DNA from: CAYPEK01 sp964409645
Lineage (GTDB): Bacteria > UBP15 > UBA6099
Direction: 5' to 3'
Length of the DNA stretch: 47,349 nt
Assembly: GCA_964409645.1 (NCBI GenBank)
Contig: CAYPEK010000021.1
Span: 1 to 47,349 of the forward strand
The notes beneath the pieces are model-generated. The model was not told where the DNA came from. It saw nothing but the letters and a program-made list of their open reading frames with translations, and did no database searches. A program made the translations under genes and the position numbers. Positions 14,238-23,285 of the stretch are shown here, in pieces; position 1 is the stretch's first letter, and every line of letters begins with the position of its first letter.

Positions 14238-16643
14238 ATGAATGAAAATCCCGCGCGAAGGCTTGCGATAATCTACAACACAATTATTTTCGTCAATCTT
14301 TTCATTTTCGCGGCTGTTTTCACGGTGCTGTTTTTTCGCCAGTATTCGATCAATCGTGAGAATGCTTTGACATTGACTCACAAAGATTTACTACAGAGGG
14401 TGAAGACCACCGAATATCTGCTGAGAAACGCGGCCGAAGCCGTGACGGAATCGAAGAAATGGGCGGAAAATTATGTAAACGCCGTATCCGCGGAACCCTC
14501 GCCGTCTGTTTTGATGGGGCTGCTTCGGAGAAACGGCAAGGGGGGGTGTTTGTCGCTGGATCAATCTCCGCCTCCCGTGGATTACGATTACGGTAATATA
14601 TGCGACAAAAATACAGTCGGGAAATATGATGCCGAATACGAAAGAGAATTGAATATGGCGCTGTGGCTGTTCGATCTAAAAAAGATCAGCCATTACACGC
14701 CGCCTCTTTTCAAATGGTCGTATTACCATTCGAAGCGCGGATTCGCAACAGTTTATCCGTGGTCGCCGACGAAGGACACTCGCGAGCTTTCAAATCCGCC
14801 GGAAATAGTCCGGTATTTTCTTGCAGAAGAGTCGGCGAGCGGCGGCGCGCAGCGCGGGGTTAAACAGGATGAATCGTCGAATAAATGGGGAGCTGTTTTT
14901 CTGGACTCGGATGCAAAGGGGTTGCGGATAGCAAACGCATCCCCGGTTTATTACAAACACCAGCTGATCGGAGTTGTATCGGCGGTAATGAACCTCTCGT
15001 TTTTGAATGAATCGGTAGGCGAGCCGGATTTTCCAAACGGAAGGATTTACATAGTAAACAACAGCGGACAGATAGTGTCGCAGACGGGAATTAATCCGGA
15101 AGAACAAGGGAAGGCGGTGACTCTGTCCGATGTATTTCCTGCCGGCGTGCTCGGCCCCGTGAACGAGGCGGTGAGGTCCGGCAAATCCCGTTTCGAGAAG
15201 ACGGGGGACAGCTATTTGTTCTTCGAGCCGCTGAATATCAACGGCTGGTTCATGATAAAGGCCGTTCCCGAATCTGACATACTGTTTCATTTCAGGCACG
15301 ATGTTTTTTACTATGTCCTGCTGATAGCCGTATTGATGGTTTTTGTTATGGTGATGCACGTTCTGCTGCGCCGTTTCTTTGTGCGCCCCGCGATTTCGTT
15401 CGTTGATTTCATAAGGAGTGAAGCCGTGGAAGGCAAGGCCGTGATGCCGGTGTCGTCAAAGATATGGAGTGTGTGGTTCCAGAAGATGTCGGACATTATT
15501 GCGTTGAGAACCCTGACAGGGAATCTGCCCGGAGCGATATTCCAAATGCGGCTGGACGGCGACCGTAATATAAATATCCCGATGGTGAGCGCGAGGATAA
15601 CCGAACTCACGGATTTGAAGCCGGAGGAACTGGGCGGAGGAAGTCTGCCGGGCGGGCGATTAATCCCGGCGAGCATCATGCCTGAGTTCATGAGAAGGCT
15701 CGATGAGTCGGAAAAAACGATGCGCCCGTTCAACATGGAAGCGCAGATAGACGCGGGGAATCACGACAGCCGGTGGGTGAGATATATCTCCCGGCCGAGA
15801 AAGCTCGAAAACGGAACGACGGTGTGGGACGGCATAATACTTGATGTCACGGATCGGAGAAAAGCCGAGGAGGAACTGAAGAAGCATCACGACCATCTGG
15901 AGGAACTGGTTGCGGAAAGGACAATCGAGGTTGAGAAGAAGAACGAGGAGTTGAGAAAAGAGATAGAGGAAAAGATAAGATACGGGCAGGCTCTGAAAGA
16001 AAACGAGGAACGGCTCAAGACGCTCTCGAAGCAGGTGATATCATCGCAGGACGAGGAGAGGGCGCGTCTGACGCGCGAGCTCCACGACGATCTTGGCCAG
16101 CAGCTTGCCGCGATACTATTTCAGTTGGTTCTGCTCAGAGAAAAAAGTCGGATAGAATCATGTGACATAAACCAGATAGAAAAAATGGTGAAGACGGCCG
16201 GGAGCGACCTTCACAGAATATGCAGAGCGCTGAAACCGATGACGCTCAAACAGTTCGGCCTTGGCCCCGCGTTGAAGCTGCTCGTATGGGATTTGATGGA
16301 GAATTATAAAAAGACCATACTATTGTCTGTGGATGCGGCAGATTATAATGTTGATGAAGAGAAAGCAATGTCGGTTTACAGGATTTGTCAGGAAGCGGTT
16401 GTGAACAGTATCCGGCATTCCGGCGCAGGCAACATAGAAGTCACGCTGTACGGCATGGAAAAAGAACTCGTACTGGTTGTCAGAGACGACGGAAAAGGTT
16501 TCGACACTGTCGCGGCGTCGAAGGGCGGTGGAATGGGGTTGGAAACGATGAGCCAGAGGGCGAAGTTATGCGGGGGCAGGCTGTCCGTTGTATCCGCCGT
16601 GAACGAAGGAACGACGGTGAAGGTTGAAATACCGATAACGTGA
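14238..16643 (+). CDS. Membrane sensor histidine kinase, NarL/DegS class (HisKA_3)
   Basis: An 801-residue sensor that should phosphorylate the response regulator encoded next. TM1 lies at about residues 9-33. A periplasmic sensing region of about 320 residues follows, with Cache-like features such as AVFLDSDAKGLRIANASPVYY, LIGVVSAVMNLSF and GRIYIVNNSGQIVSQ. TM2 is at about 355-378. Next come a PAS domain (about 430-545, ending WDGIILDVTDRRKAEEE) and a coiled coil (about 545-605). The dimerisation helix has the phospho-acceptor His616 in RELHDDLGQQL. The ATPase domain shows CQEAVVNSIRHS, VRDDGKGFD and GGMGLETMSQRA. The signal is unknown. The downstream context of cation transporters suggests osmotic or ionic stress, but this is inference. 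Confidence 0.93.
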   Translation: MNENPARRLAIIYNTIIFVNLFIFAAVFTVLFFRQYSINRENALTLTHKDLLQRVKTTEYLLRNAAEAVTESKKWAENYVNAVSAEPSPSVLMGLLRRNGKGGCLSLDQSPPPVDYDYGNICDKNTVGKYDAEYERELNMALWLFDLKKISHYTPPLFKWSYYHSKRGFATVYPWSPTKDTRELSNPPEIVRYFLAEESASGGAQRGVKQDESSNKWGAVFLDSDAKGLRIANASPVYYKHQLIGVVSAVMNLSFLNESVGEPDFPNGRIYIVNNSGQIVSQTGINPEEQGKAVTLSDVFPAGVLGPVNEAVRSGKSRFEKTGDSYLFFEPLNINGWFMIKAVPESDILFHFRHDVFYYVLLIAVLMVFVMVMHVLLRRFFVRPAISFVDFIRSEAVEGKAVMPVSSKIWSVWFQKMSDIIALRTLTGNLPGAIFQMRLDGDRNINIPMVSARITELTDLKPEELGGGSLPGGRLIPASIMPEFMRRLDESEKTMRPFNMEAQIDAGNHDSRWVRYISRPRKLENGTTVWDGIILDVTDRRKAEEELKKHHDHLEELVAERTIEVEKKNEELRKEIEEKIRYGQALKENEERLKTLSKQVISSQDEERARLTRELHDDLGQQLAAILFQLVLLREKSRIESCDINQIEKMVKTAGSDLHRICRALKPMTLKQFGLGPALKLLVWDLMENYKKTILLSVDAADYNVDEEKAMSVYRICQEAVVNSIRHSGAGNIEVTLYGMEKELVLVVRDDGKGFDTVAASKGGGMGLETMSQRAKLCGGRLSVVSAVNEGTTVKVEIPIT

Positions 16644-16660
16644 AAGAACGGAGGCGCGGA

Positions 16661-17302
16661 TTGATACGCCTGATAATTGCGGACGATCATACATTAGTAA
16701 GGGCCGGCATATACTCGCTGCTCGAATCGAAAAGCGACATAGAGGTTGTAGCCCAGACCGAAAGCGGCAGGGACGCCGTGAAGTTGTGCAGGGCGCATAA
16801 GCCGGATGTGGTTCTTCTCGACCTCAGCATGCCCGATCTCGACGGATTGGAAGCCACGAAGCAGATACTTGCGGACAACCCGGACATGAAAGTATTGATA
16901 CTGACTATGTACGAAAACGAGGAATACGCGACGCGCGCGCTGAATGCGGGCGCATCCGGGTTCATAGTCAAAAGCGTTTCGCCCGAAGAACTTCCGGACG
17001 CGATACGGAAGGTGTACGCCGGCGATGTTTATATTACGCACTCCATTATGAAAAAGATGGTGTTGCACAAAAGCAAAAGACACGAGGACAACCTTCTGTC
17101 GCTGCTTTCGGACAGGGAACTGCAGGTGTTCCACAAAGTTGCGAGGGGAGTGCCGTATAACCAGATATCCGAGGAACTTTGCTTGAGCGCGAGCACTGTA
17201 GCGTCGTACAAATCGAGAATCATGGAAAAGCTCGGCATTGAAAATAACGCGGAACTTCTCCGCTACGCGATACGGATAGGCTTAGTGGACAAGTACGAAT
17301 AA
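16661..17302 (+). CDS. NarL/FixJ-family response regulator, copy 1
   Basis: A 213-residue transcription regulator. The receiver domain has acidic residues DD at 8-9, phospho-acceptor Asp54 (VVLLDLSMPD), Thr82 and Lys104. A LuxR-type HTH follows (LLSDRELQVFHKVARG ... ISEELCLSASTVASYKSRIMEKL). A longer frame starts with GTG at 16640 overlapping the kinase stop. I chose TTG at 16661 because GGAGG lies six bases before it, and the paralogue at 22497 has the same GGAGG-TTG arrangement and the same first residues. It is paired with the kinase upstream. It is about 83% identical by eye to the regulator at 22497-23138. Confidence 0.92.
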   Translation: MIRLIIADDHTLVRAGIYSLLESKSDIEVVAQTESGRDAVKLCRAHKPDVVLLDLSMPDLDGLEATKQILADNPDMKVLILTMYENEEYATRALNAGASGFIVKSVSPEELPDAIRKVYAGDVYITHSIMKKMVLHKSKRHEDNLLSLLSDRELQVFHKVARGVPYNQISEELCLSASTVASYKSRIMEKLGIENNAELLRYAIRIGLVDKYE

Positions 17303-17564
17303 CAGTCGTTGGCCGAATATAGCTCTCGCCCGCAAAAGCAATAATCGCCACGCGAGCTGCAATAAATAGCCACAAAGCGGCACGTAATAGACCACATAAC
17401 AAACAAGCTATAGCCACGCGTTTCGACAATTTCCACCGGCATATTTTTGTCCCGTTTGCAAATACAATTACCTCCGAAATTCAAAGCCATTCAGGCAAAG
17501 TCAGGCTGTGACGGCTTTGATGACCGAGTTGTTTTTTCGGTGATTCAGTTCCGAAGGAGGTTAC
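17303..17564 (+). promoter_or_regulatory. 262-bp leader/intergenic region before the DUF1538 gene
   Basis: No gene is seen here. TCAAAGCC (17481-17488) can pair perfectly with GGCTTTGA (17513-17520). A smaller ACCGA/TCGGT stem (17522-17526 with 17537-17541) follows just before the strong GGAGG site of the next gene. This suggests a structured 5' leader, but I recognise no known riboswitch. Confidence 0.35.
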
Positions 17565-19682
17565 ATGGCGACACAACAGCAAACCGGAGGAAAGATAAAA
17601 GTAAGTTTTAAGCAGATGATGGGGATGTTGATTCCCTATGTTCGATCCCGGGTGGTCGAACAGGTCAAAGCCGTTGCGCTGATAATATCGTATCTGATTC
17701 TTTTCCAGACCTTGATACTTGGCATTCCGGTGGCGCAGGCGGCGGTGATTGCGGCGGGACTGGCGCTCGTTATCGGCGGCCTGACGTTCTTCATGGAAGG
17801 CCTCATGCTCGGCTTGATGCCTCTCGGAGAAACGATCGGTCTTAAACTGCCTCAGAAGTCGAAGCTGCCGGTAATATTGATTTTCTCATTCATACTTGGG
17901 ATGGGCGCAACATTTGCCGAGCCGGCCATCGGCGTCCTGAAAGCGGCGGGCTCCGCCGTGAAAGCGTGGGACGCGCCTCTGCTTTTTCTGTTGCTGAATA
18001 AATACTCCAACTTCCTTGTTTACGCGGTCGGGGTCGGAGTCGGGCTCGCGGTCATCACGGGTATGCTGAGATTCCTGTACGGTTGGTCTCTGAAACCCTT
18101 CATCTACTTTTTCATAATAGTTCTGGTGGCGTTCTCCGGTTGGGCTTATCTGGACAAGAACATGATGTTTCTCACGGGACTTGCGTGGGATTGCGGCGGC
18201 GTGACCACCGGGCCGGTTACGGTTCCTCTCGTGCTTGCGTTGGGCATCGGAATTTGCAGGGTGGTGGGGAGCGCGGATTCCGGCTCCGCGGGTTTCGGCG
18301 TTGTTACGCTTGCCTCGCTTTTTCCGATCGTGGCGGTGCTCACTCTCGGAACGATTTTCATGGGTTCTGTCCCCCAGCCTATGAGCGAAGCCGAATTCTT
18401 CGGTTCCGGCAACCGAAAGGCGGCGGCGGTGTTGTTCACGAGCGAAGAAGACATGTACGGTTACGCATTCAAAACCGCGTCATACAAAAGCCAATTGGAA
18501 TTGTTCGATGGAAGTAAGGAAAAGATGCTCGCGTATCTTAAGAATCTGAAGACCGACGAAAAAACGAGAAGCAAAGTGTTCGGACCGAAGGTCGAGGATT
18601 TTCGTAAGTGGGCGGCGACCACCGGCACGAAGGGACAGCAGATCGCGGTATTTGGAAGCATGGAAAAAGCCAGAGAAGCGGCGGGGAATTATTCTGCCAC
18701 GGCGGAAGATCGGCTCGATGTTTTCGACATCCTGAAGCGAAACACGCAGGCGGCGGCTCAGGCGATTATTCCTCTTTCGCTTTTCTTCATATTGGTTCTC
18801 ACTTTGATATTGAGGGAGCGGCTGCCGAGGGCGGATGAAGTACTGCTCGGCCTGATTTTTGCTGTCATCGGGATGGGGCTTTTCAACATCGGAATCGAGC
18901 TGGGGCTTTCAAAGCTGGGCAATCAGGTCGGCGGCAAGGTCCCGTCTTCGTTCAAGGCGATCGAGCTTGTCGAGCAGACTAAAACGATAAGCAATTTCAG
19001 CCCTGAGACTGTCCAGACGGCGATTACTCAGGACGGCAAGAAAAACGAATTCTTCTATGTGAAGGATAACAATAATTATAATACGCTTCCTTACCACGAA
19101 AAGCAGTTCAACAAGGACACCCGGCAATATACATACGTGCCTACCAAAGGACCCTTATTCGGCGGCACGCTCGGAATAGCGGTGGTGCTGCTGTTCGCTT
19201 TCATCCTAGGGTACGGAGCTACTCTGGCGGAACCCGCGCTGAATGCTCTGGGCATGACGGTGGAGGAACTCACGGTAGGCGCTTTCAAGAAATCGCTCCT
19301 GATGCAGACGGTTGCGTTAGGCGTCGGATTCGGCATCGCGATAGGGGTCGCCAAGATAATCTGGAATATCCCGCTGGTGTTTTTACTCGCTCCGCCGTAT
19401 CTGCTTCTGATTCTGATATCGAAGATGTCAACTGAAGAATTTGTAAATATCGGCTGGGACAGTGCGGGCGTGACGACCGGGCCGATTACTGTGCCGCTCG
19501 TGCTCGCGATGGGGCTGGGGATAAGCGGACAGGTGGGTGTTGTCGAAGGTTTCGGGATTCTCGCGATGGCCAGCGTCTGCCCGATCCTCGCGGTTCTGAG
19601 TGTCGGCTTGAGCGTGACGAAGAAACGGAGAGCCGCGCTTAAGGAAGTCGAACAGCATCCGAGTGAGGAGGTGGCCGCATGA
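17565..19682 (+). CDS. DUF1538 membrane protein, fused double-module (UmpAB-like antiporter candidate)
   Basis: A 705-residue membrane protein built from two homologous halves. Each half carries a GATxAEPA motif (GATFAEPAIGVL at about 112, GATLAEPALNAL at about 548). Each also carries a VTTGPxTVPLVLA motif (GGVTTGPVTVPLVLALGIGI at about 209, AGVTTGPITVPLVLAMGLGI at about 633). About 115 mostly hydrophilic residues separate them (about 280-395). DUF1538 proteins include the two-gene UmpA/UmpB system reported from Halomonas as a Na+(K+)/H+ antiporter (from memory). Here both modules are one chain. A strong GGAGG precedes the ATG. The next gene, a PII-like protein, overlaps it by 4 bp, so the two are coupled and the PII-like protein probably regulates it. 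Confidence 0.85.
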   Translation: MATQQQTGGKIKVSFKQMMGMLIPYVRSRVVEQVKAVALIISYLILFQTLILGIPVAQAAVIAAGLALVIGGLTFFMEGLMLGLMPLGETIGLKLPQKSKLPVILIFSFILGMGATFAEPAIGVLKAAGSAVKAWDAPLLFLLLNKYSNFLVYAVGVGVGLAVITGMLRFLYGWSLKPFIYFFIIVLVAFSGWAYLDKNMMFLTGLAWDCGGVTTGPVTVPLVLALGIGICRVVGSADSGSAGFGVVTLASLFPIVAVLTLGTIFMGSVPQPMSEAEFFGSGNRKAAAVLFTSEEDMYGYAFKTASYKSQLELFDGSKEKMLAYLKNLKTDEKTRSKVFGPKVEDFRKWAATTGTKGQQIAVFGSMEKAREAAGNYSATAEDRLDVFDILKRNTQAAAQAIIPLSLFFILVLTLILRERLPRADEVLLGLIFAVIGMGLFNIGIELGLSKLGNQVGGKVPSSFKAIELVEQTKTISNFSPETVQTAITQDGKKNEFFYVKDNNNYNTLPYHEKQFNKDTRQYTYVPTKGPLFGGTLGIAVVLLFAFILGYGATLAEPALNALGMTVEELTVGAFKKSLLMQTVALGVGFGIAIGVAKIIWNIPLVFLLAPPYLLLILISKMSTEEFVNIGWDSAGVTTGPITVPLVLAMGLGISGQVGVVEGFGILAMASVCPILAVLSVGLSVTKKRRAALKEVEQHPSEEVAA

Positions 19683-20809
19683 TGAACGCGAACAATCGTA
19701 TAACGAGACTTTCGGGGATTGCACATCGCGGGAACGCCGGAAAAATTATCGAAGCGCTCTCGTCGCGCGGGATTGTTGACGGACTGCTCGCGGTGGGTCG
19801 CGCGGCGGTGCTTCAGGAAAAAAAGAGTATTCTCGGCGGCGCCGAGCGTTCGGTTGTGACTGAGGATCCGATAGAGATATTCTCGTTCCTCATCCCTTCC
19901 GAATTCGAGGAAGCGGCGATGAACCTGATTATCAAGACCGGCGGTCTGGACGTTTCCGGCAGGGGCATGGCTTTCTCGGAGGAAGTCACGCTCATGAAAG
20001 CGCATCCGCTGTGCGCCGAAAACCGGCCGCGGGAGTTCAAGCCGGAAGGTTCGGTTTCTCTGCTCAGCGAATTGTCGGGTATATGCTGCATCGTGCAGCG
20101 CGGTCAGGGCAATGCGGTTGCGAGGGTGTCGCTGGACACCGGCACCTGCGTTCCGGCGATAACGTTCGGCACCGGCACGGGCGTGCGGGACAAGCTCGGG
20201 CTTCTCAGGATAACGATCCCCGCGGATAAGGAAGTCGTCAACATCGTGGCGAGTAAACACAATGTGGATGCTGTCATGGACCTGATGGTGGACGTCGGCA
20301 AGCTCGACGAACCCGGCAAAGGGTTCATCTATACGTATCCGCTCAGCAAGGGTGTTGTGAACACGAAAATTACGCGTGGAATGCCCAAGCACGCGGCGAG
20401 CATAGAGCAGATAATATCGGTTATCGACGCGATGAAGGGCGGGACCGAGTGGCGGCGCCGCTCAGGTACGGCGGAAGGCGGCGGGAAGCACAAACGCACC
20501 TGTTTGCTGGGGCTGCTCGACCTGACGCTGGTATGCGACGAGGGCCGAGGCGAAGACCTCGTCAAGGCGGCGATGAACGTGGGCGCGGCCGGAGCCACGA
20601 TAAGCAAACTTAAGCATGTATGTCCGCAGGATTCTCCGCTGAACAAGGTTTCGCTGGCCCGCGAGTCGTGCAGCATGATAGTATCCGAACAGCAACTACC
20701 CGCGATTTGCGAAGCACTCGAAAAAGCAGGAGCTTATGACGATAAGACTCACGGCCAGTTGTTCCACCGGCCGGCGCCGAAGGCATGCACTTACCTCGGG
20801 AAGAAGTGA
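19679..20809 (+). CDS. Triple PII-like signal-transduction protein
   Basis: A 376-residue soluble protein with PII-type repeats. Module 1 (about 1-105) begins RLSGIAHRGNAGKIIEALSSRGIVDG. Module 2 (about 125-235) has ICCIVQRGQGNAVARV, then the glycine-rich GTGTGVRDKLGLLRITIPADKE, and ends with the PII-like GKGFIYTYPL. Module 3 (about 275-360) has LLGLLDLTLVCDEGRGEDLVKAAM and GAAGATISKLKH. PII proteins bind nucleotides and gate membrane transporters. Fusing three ferredoxin-like modules would give a pseudo-trimer in one chain. The ATGA overlap with the DUF1538 transporter gene points to that protein as its target. The ligand is unknown; ATP/ADP or c-di-AMP are possibilities only. Confidence 0.8.
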   Translation: MMNANNRITRLSGIAHRGNAGKIIEALSSRGIVDGLLAVGRAAVLQEKKSILGGAERSVVTEDPIEIFSFLIPSEFEEAAMNLIIKTGGLDVSGRGMAFSEEVTLMKAHPLCAENRPREFKPEGSVSLLSELSGICCIVQRGQGNAVARVSLDTGTCVPAITFGTGTGVRDKLGLLRITIPADKEVVNIVASKHNVDAVMDLMVDVGKLDEPGKGFIYTYPLSKGVVNTKITRGMPKHAASIEQIISVIDAMKGGTEWRRRSGTAEGGGKHKRTCLLGLLDLTLVCDEGRGEDLVKAAMNVGAAGATISKLKHVCPQDSPLNKVSLARESCSMIVSEQQLPAICEALEKAGAYDDKTHGQLFHRPAPKACTYLGKK

Positions 20810-20831
20810 GCGTGAACCGCTGGAGTCCTGA

Positions 20832-22184
20832 ATGATGGAAGACGAAGTCATGTATGCATGTGAAGACGGCGGTTCCGCGTCGGTGCAGCCGAGGCGAGCG
20901 CTGCCTCGTCGCGGCAAAAATGATCACTTGGCCGGAGCGAAAAGAAAGCGTCCCGCCGCGCCTGAATTGATTAAGCGCGCCAAGGGGTCTTTGAAGCGGC
21001 TGTGGACGAACGATCTGATGCGTATCTTGTCCATAATTATCGCCGTGATTATGTTCACTTCGGTATTCATGATGATAGTCGAGAAGGACTCGGGGATGTA
21101 CAACCCGGATATCGACACGAGTGTGGTTAAGCGGTTCATATCGAGCGTCTATTATTCTCTCGTAACGATATCGACTTCCGGCTACGGCGACTATACCCCG
21201 AGAACTATGACGGGAAGGATATTCACTATTTTTTTCCTTATGTTCACGATTGTGTCGGTGGCGATCCTCTCCGCGTCGATAACGTCGATTTTCGTGGAGA
21301 AAAGACTGAAGGAGGGCTGGGGCATGGGCAACATGAGCGACATGGCCGACCATTTCATAATCTGCGGCTGGAAAGAGCACATGGCGCAGATACTTACCAC
21401 GATGCTTGTCGGCAGCAACATCTTCGAGCCTAAGGATGTGGTGATAATCGCCAACGTCGATCCTGAGCTTCTCGACGACATGAAGACGCAGAACCCGTAT
21501 CTCAACGATGTGCGTTTTGTGAGAGGCGATTATTACAACGAGGTCATTCTCAATAAAGCGAATATAAAAGCCGCAAAGCAGATTTTCATTCTTGCGGACG
21601 AGAGCGATGAGAAGTCGTCGATTTCGGAGATCGACTCGAAAACAGTGATGGCCGCCATGACGATCAACGCTCTTAACCGCGAGATAAGAGTTTGCGCGGA
21701 ACTTCTCGATATGAAATACGAAAGATACCTGTTGGGCGCGCATGTGGACGAAATAATCTACACGAATGAGTACAGCCGGCTCATACTCGCCATATCGAGC
21801 GATTCGGCCGCGATATCCCGTGTGGTCAACGACATCCTCGACATGAACACCGAAGCCCGGATTCTGACGTGCCCGTTCCCGGAGGAAATGGTGGGCAAGC
21901 CCTATTACGATCTCAGGGTGTATTTCAGCGAACAGATAGGGGCGAATCTGATTGGACTGGTCGAAAATGTCGGAAGCCTTCACAAGCAGAAAAAGGAAGC
22001 TCTGCGCGAAGCGCAAAAGACGGCCGACATATCCCAGCTCGTTGACAATCTAAGAAAAGTTAAAACGATCATCAGCAACAAACCGAACATACATCCCGAT
22101 GACGACTACGTTGTGCCGAAGAACGCCATCGCAATCATCATCAACAGAGGGGCCGTAGCGAATGGCATGGAGAACAAAGCGTGA
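20832..22184 (+). CDS. Two-TM potassium channel with RCK (TrkA-N) domain, MthK-like
   Basis: A 450-residue ion channel subunit. A basic N-terminus of about 60 residues is followed by TM1 (LSIIIAVIMFTSVFMMIV). The pore helix and selectivity filter are TISTSGYGD, residues 112-120, where most channels have TxTTVGYGD. TM2 (FTIFFLMFTIVSVAILSASI) follows. The cytoplasmic RCK domain starts HFIICGWKEHMAQIL, closely like the VICGW start of MthK's RCK. It includes VVIIANVDPELL, VRFVRGDYYNEVILNKANI and IFILADESD, and a C-terminal TrkA-C-like part follows. GGAG lies about seven bases before the ATG. It is the third gene of the DUF1538-PII cluster and begins 22 bp after the PII-like gene. Confidence 0.9.
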   Translation: MMEDEVMYACEDGGSASVQPRRALPRRGKNDHLAGAKRKRPAAPELIKRAKGSLKRLWTNDLMRILSIIIAVIMFTSVFMMIVEKDSGMYNPDIDTSVVKRFISSVYYSLVTISTSGYGDYTPRTMTGRIFTIFFLMFTIVSVAILSASITSIFVEKRLKEGWGMGNMSDMADHFIICGWKEHMAQILTTMLVGSNIFEPKDVVIIANVDPELLDDMKTQNPYLNDVRFVRGDYYNEVILNKANIKAAKQIFILADESDEKSSISEIDSKTVMAAMTINALNREIRVCAELLDMKYERYLLGAHVDEIIYTNEYSRLILAISSDSAAISRVVNDILDMNTEARILTCPFPEEMVGKPYYDLRVYFSEQIGANLIGLVENVGSLHKQKKEALREAQKTADISQLVDNLRKVKTIISNKPNIHPDDDYVVPKNAIAIIINRGAVANGMENKA

Positions 22185-22266
22185 AATGTGAAGCGACCGA
22201 CTGACAAAATGTGGAGGCCGACGGCATGGCGCTGCGTTCAGAGCGAAAAATCGGAGGTGAATTTAT

Positions 22267-22422
22267 ATGGGTGTTTTATTCAATGTCAGCGCGATGACTG
22301 TGGCGGCTCTGAGCAGAAAGTGCCCCAAGTGCGGACGGGAACAGGCTGTGCCTCCTTCTCTGAAGAGCCGGAGTGTTGCGTGCAAGTTCTGTGGTGCTCC
22401 CGTGCCTCCGAAGAGGACATGA
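22267..22422 (+). CDS. 51-residue zinc-ribbon small protein
   Basis: A short gene with a strong GGAGG site (22253-22257) nine bases before its ATG. The product has two CxxC knuckles: CPKCG at 19-23 and CKFCG at 39-43. It begins MGVLFNVSAMTVAALSRK and ends PPKRT. This is a rubredoxin-like or zinc-ribbon plan, in which four cysteines would hold one zinc. Function is unknown. It sits between the K+ channel gene and the second response regulator, all on the same strand, and could be part of that transcript. A longer overlapping frame (22188-22433) has no such motif and lacks a good start. Confidence 0.65.
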   Translation: MGVLFNVSAMTVAALSRKCPKCGREQAVPPSLKSRSVACKFCGAPVPPKRT

Positions 22423-22496
22423 AGGTGGTTTGAGTGGAGATAAATGGCGGGATGCGGGCGGCGCGGACGCTCCGAAATGAACACCGGAGGCCTCAA

Positions 22497-23138
22497 TTGA
22501 TACGGATTATCATTGCCGACGATCACACGCTCGTCAGAGCCGGTATTAACGCGCTCCTTTCATCGAAGAAGGATATTAAAGTCATCGATCAGACGGCGAG
22601 CGGCATGGAGGCTGTTAAACTCTGCAAAAAACTCAACCCCGATGTCGCTCTGCTCGATCTCAGTATGCCGGACTTGGACGGGCTGGACGCGACGAAGATG
22701 ATTCTTGCCGACAATCCGAAGATAAAGGTTCTGATACTTACAATGTATGAAAACGAGGAGTATGCCTCGCGGGCGCTTAACGCGGGCGCTTCCGGCTTCA
22801 TTGTTAAAAGCGTGGCGCCGGAGGAACTCCCGGACGCGATCAGGAAAGTGTTCTCCGGCGATGTTTATATCACGCATTCGATAATGAAAAAAATGGTGTT
22901 GCAGAAAAGCAAGAGACATGAAGACAACATGTTGTCGATTCTCTCCGACCGTGAATTGCAGGTTTTTCACAAGCTGGCCAGAGGCGTGTCCTACGGCCGG
23001 ATTTCTGAAGAGCTTTGCATGAGTTCCAGCACGGTGGCTTCGTATAAATCGAGAATAATGAAAAAACTCGGTATGGAAAACAACGCTGAGTTATTGCACT
23101 ACGCGATCCGTATAGGGCTTGTCGATAAGTATGAGTGA
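22497..23138 (+). CDS. NarL/FixJ-family response regulator, copy 2 (orphan)
   Basis: A 213-residue regulator with receiver Asp54 (VALLDLSMPD), Thr82 and Lys104, and a C-terminal LuxR-type HTH. I count about 36 differences from the regulator at 16661-17302, so about 83% identity. The TTG start at 22497 is preceded by GGAGG at 22486-22490, as in copy 1. An alternative GTG at 22434 would add 21 residues with no family resemblance. Unlike copy 1 it has no kinase beside it, so it is probably phosphorylated by the kinase at 14238-16643 (inference). Differences fall mainly on the receiver surface (residues 18-47), while the HTH is nearly the same, so the two may read similar DNA sites. Confidence 0.9.
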   Translation: MIRIIIADDHTLVRAGINALLSSKKDIKVIDQTASGMEAVKLCKKLNPDVALLDLSMPDLDGLDATKMILADNPKIKVLILTMYENEEYASRALNAGASGFIVKSVAPEELPDAIRKVFSGDVYITHSIMKKMVLQKSKRHEDNMLSILSDRELQVFHKLARGVSYGRISEELCMSSSTVASYKSRIMKKLGMENNAELLHYAIRIGLVDKYE

Positions 23139-23285
23139 CGGCTGCCTGTCGGCGACTCCCGAAATCGAGCGCAACGCATCGCTACGCGCATTGCAAGAAA
23201 TATCCACACATAAATCAATGAAATGCCGCCTGTTGCCACAGCGTTATTCGGCTTACTGTATTAAAGAATCATTATAACATTATAA

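Noticed and set aside
19091..20392. A 433-codon minus-strand frame
   Set aside because: It is antisense to the DUF1538 and PII-like genes, which have family motifs and coupled starts.
22188..22433. An 81-codon frame overlapping the small zinc-ribbon gene
   Set aside because: It lacks a good ribosome binding site and any motif. The 51-codon frame has both.
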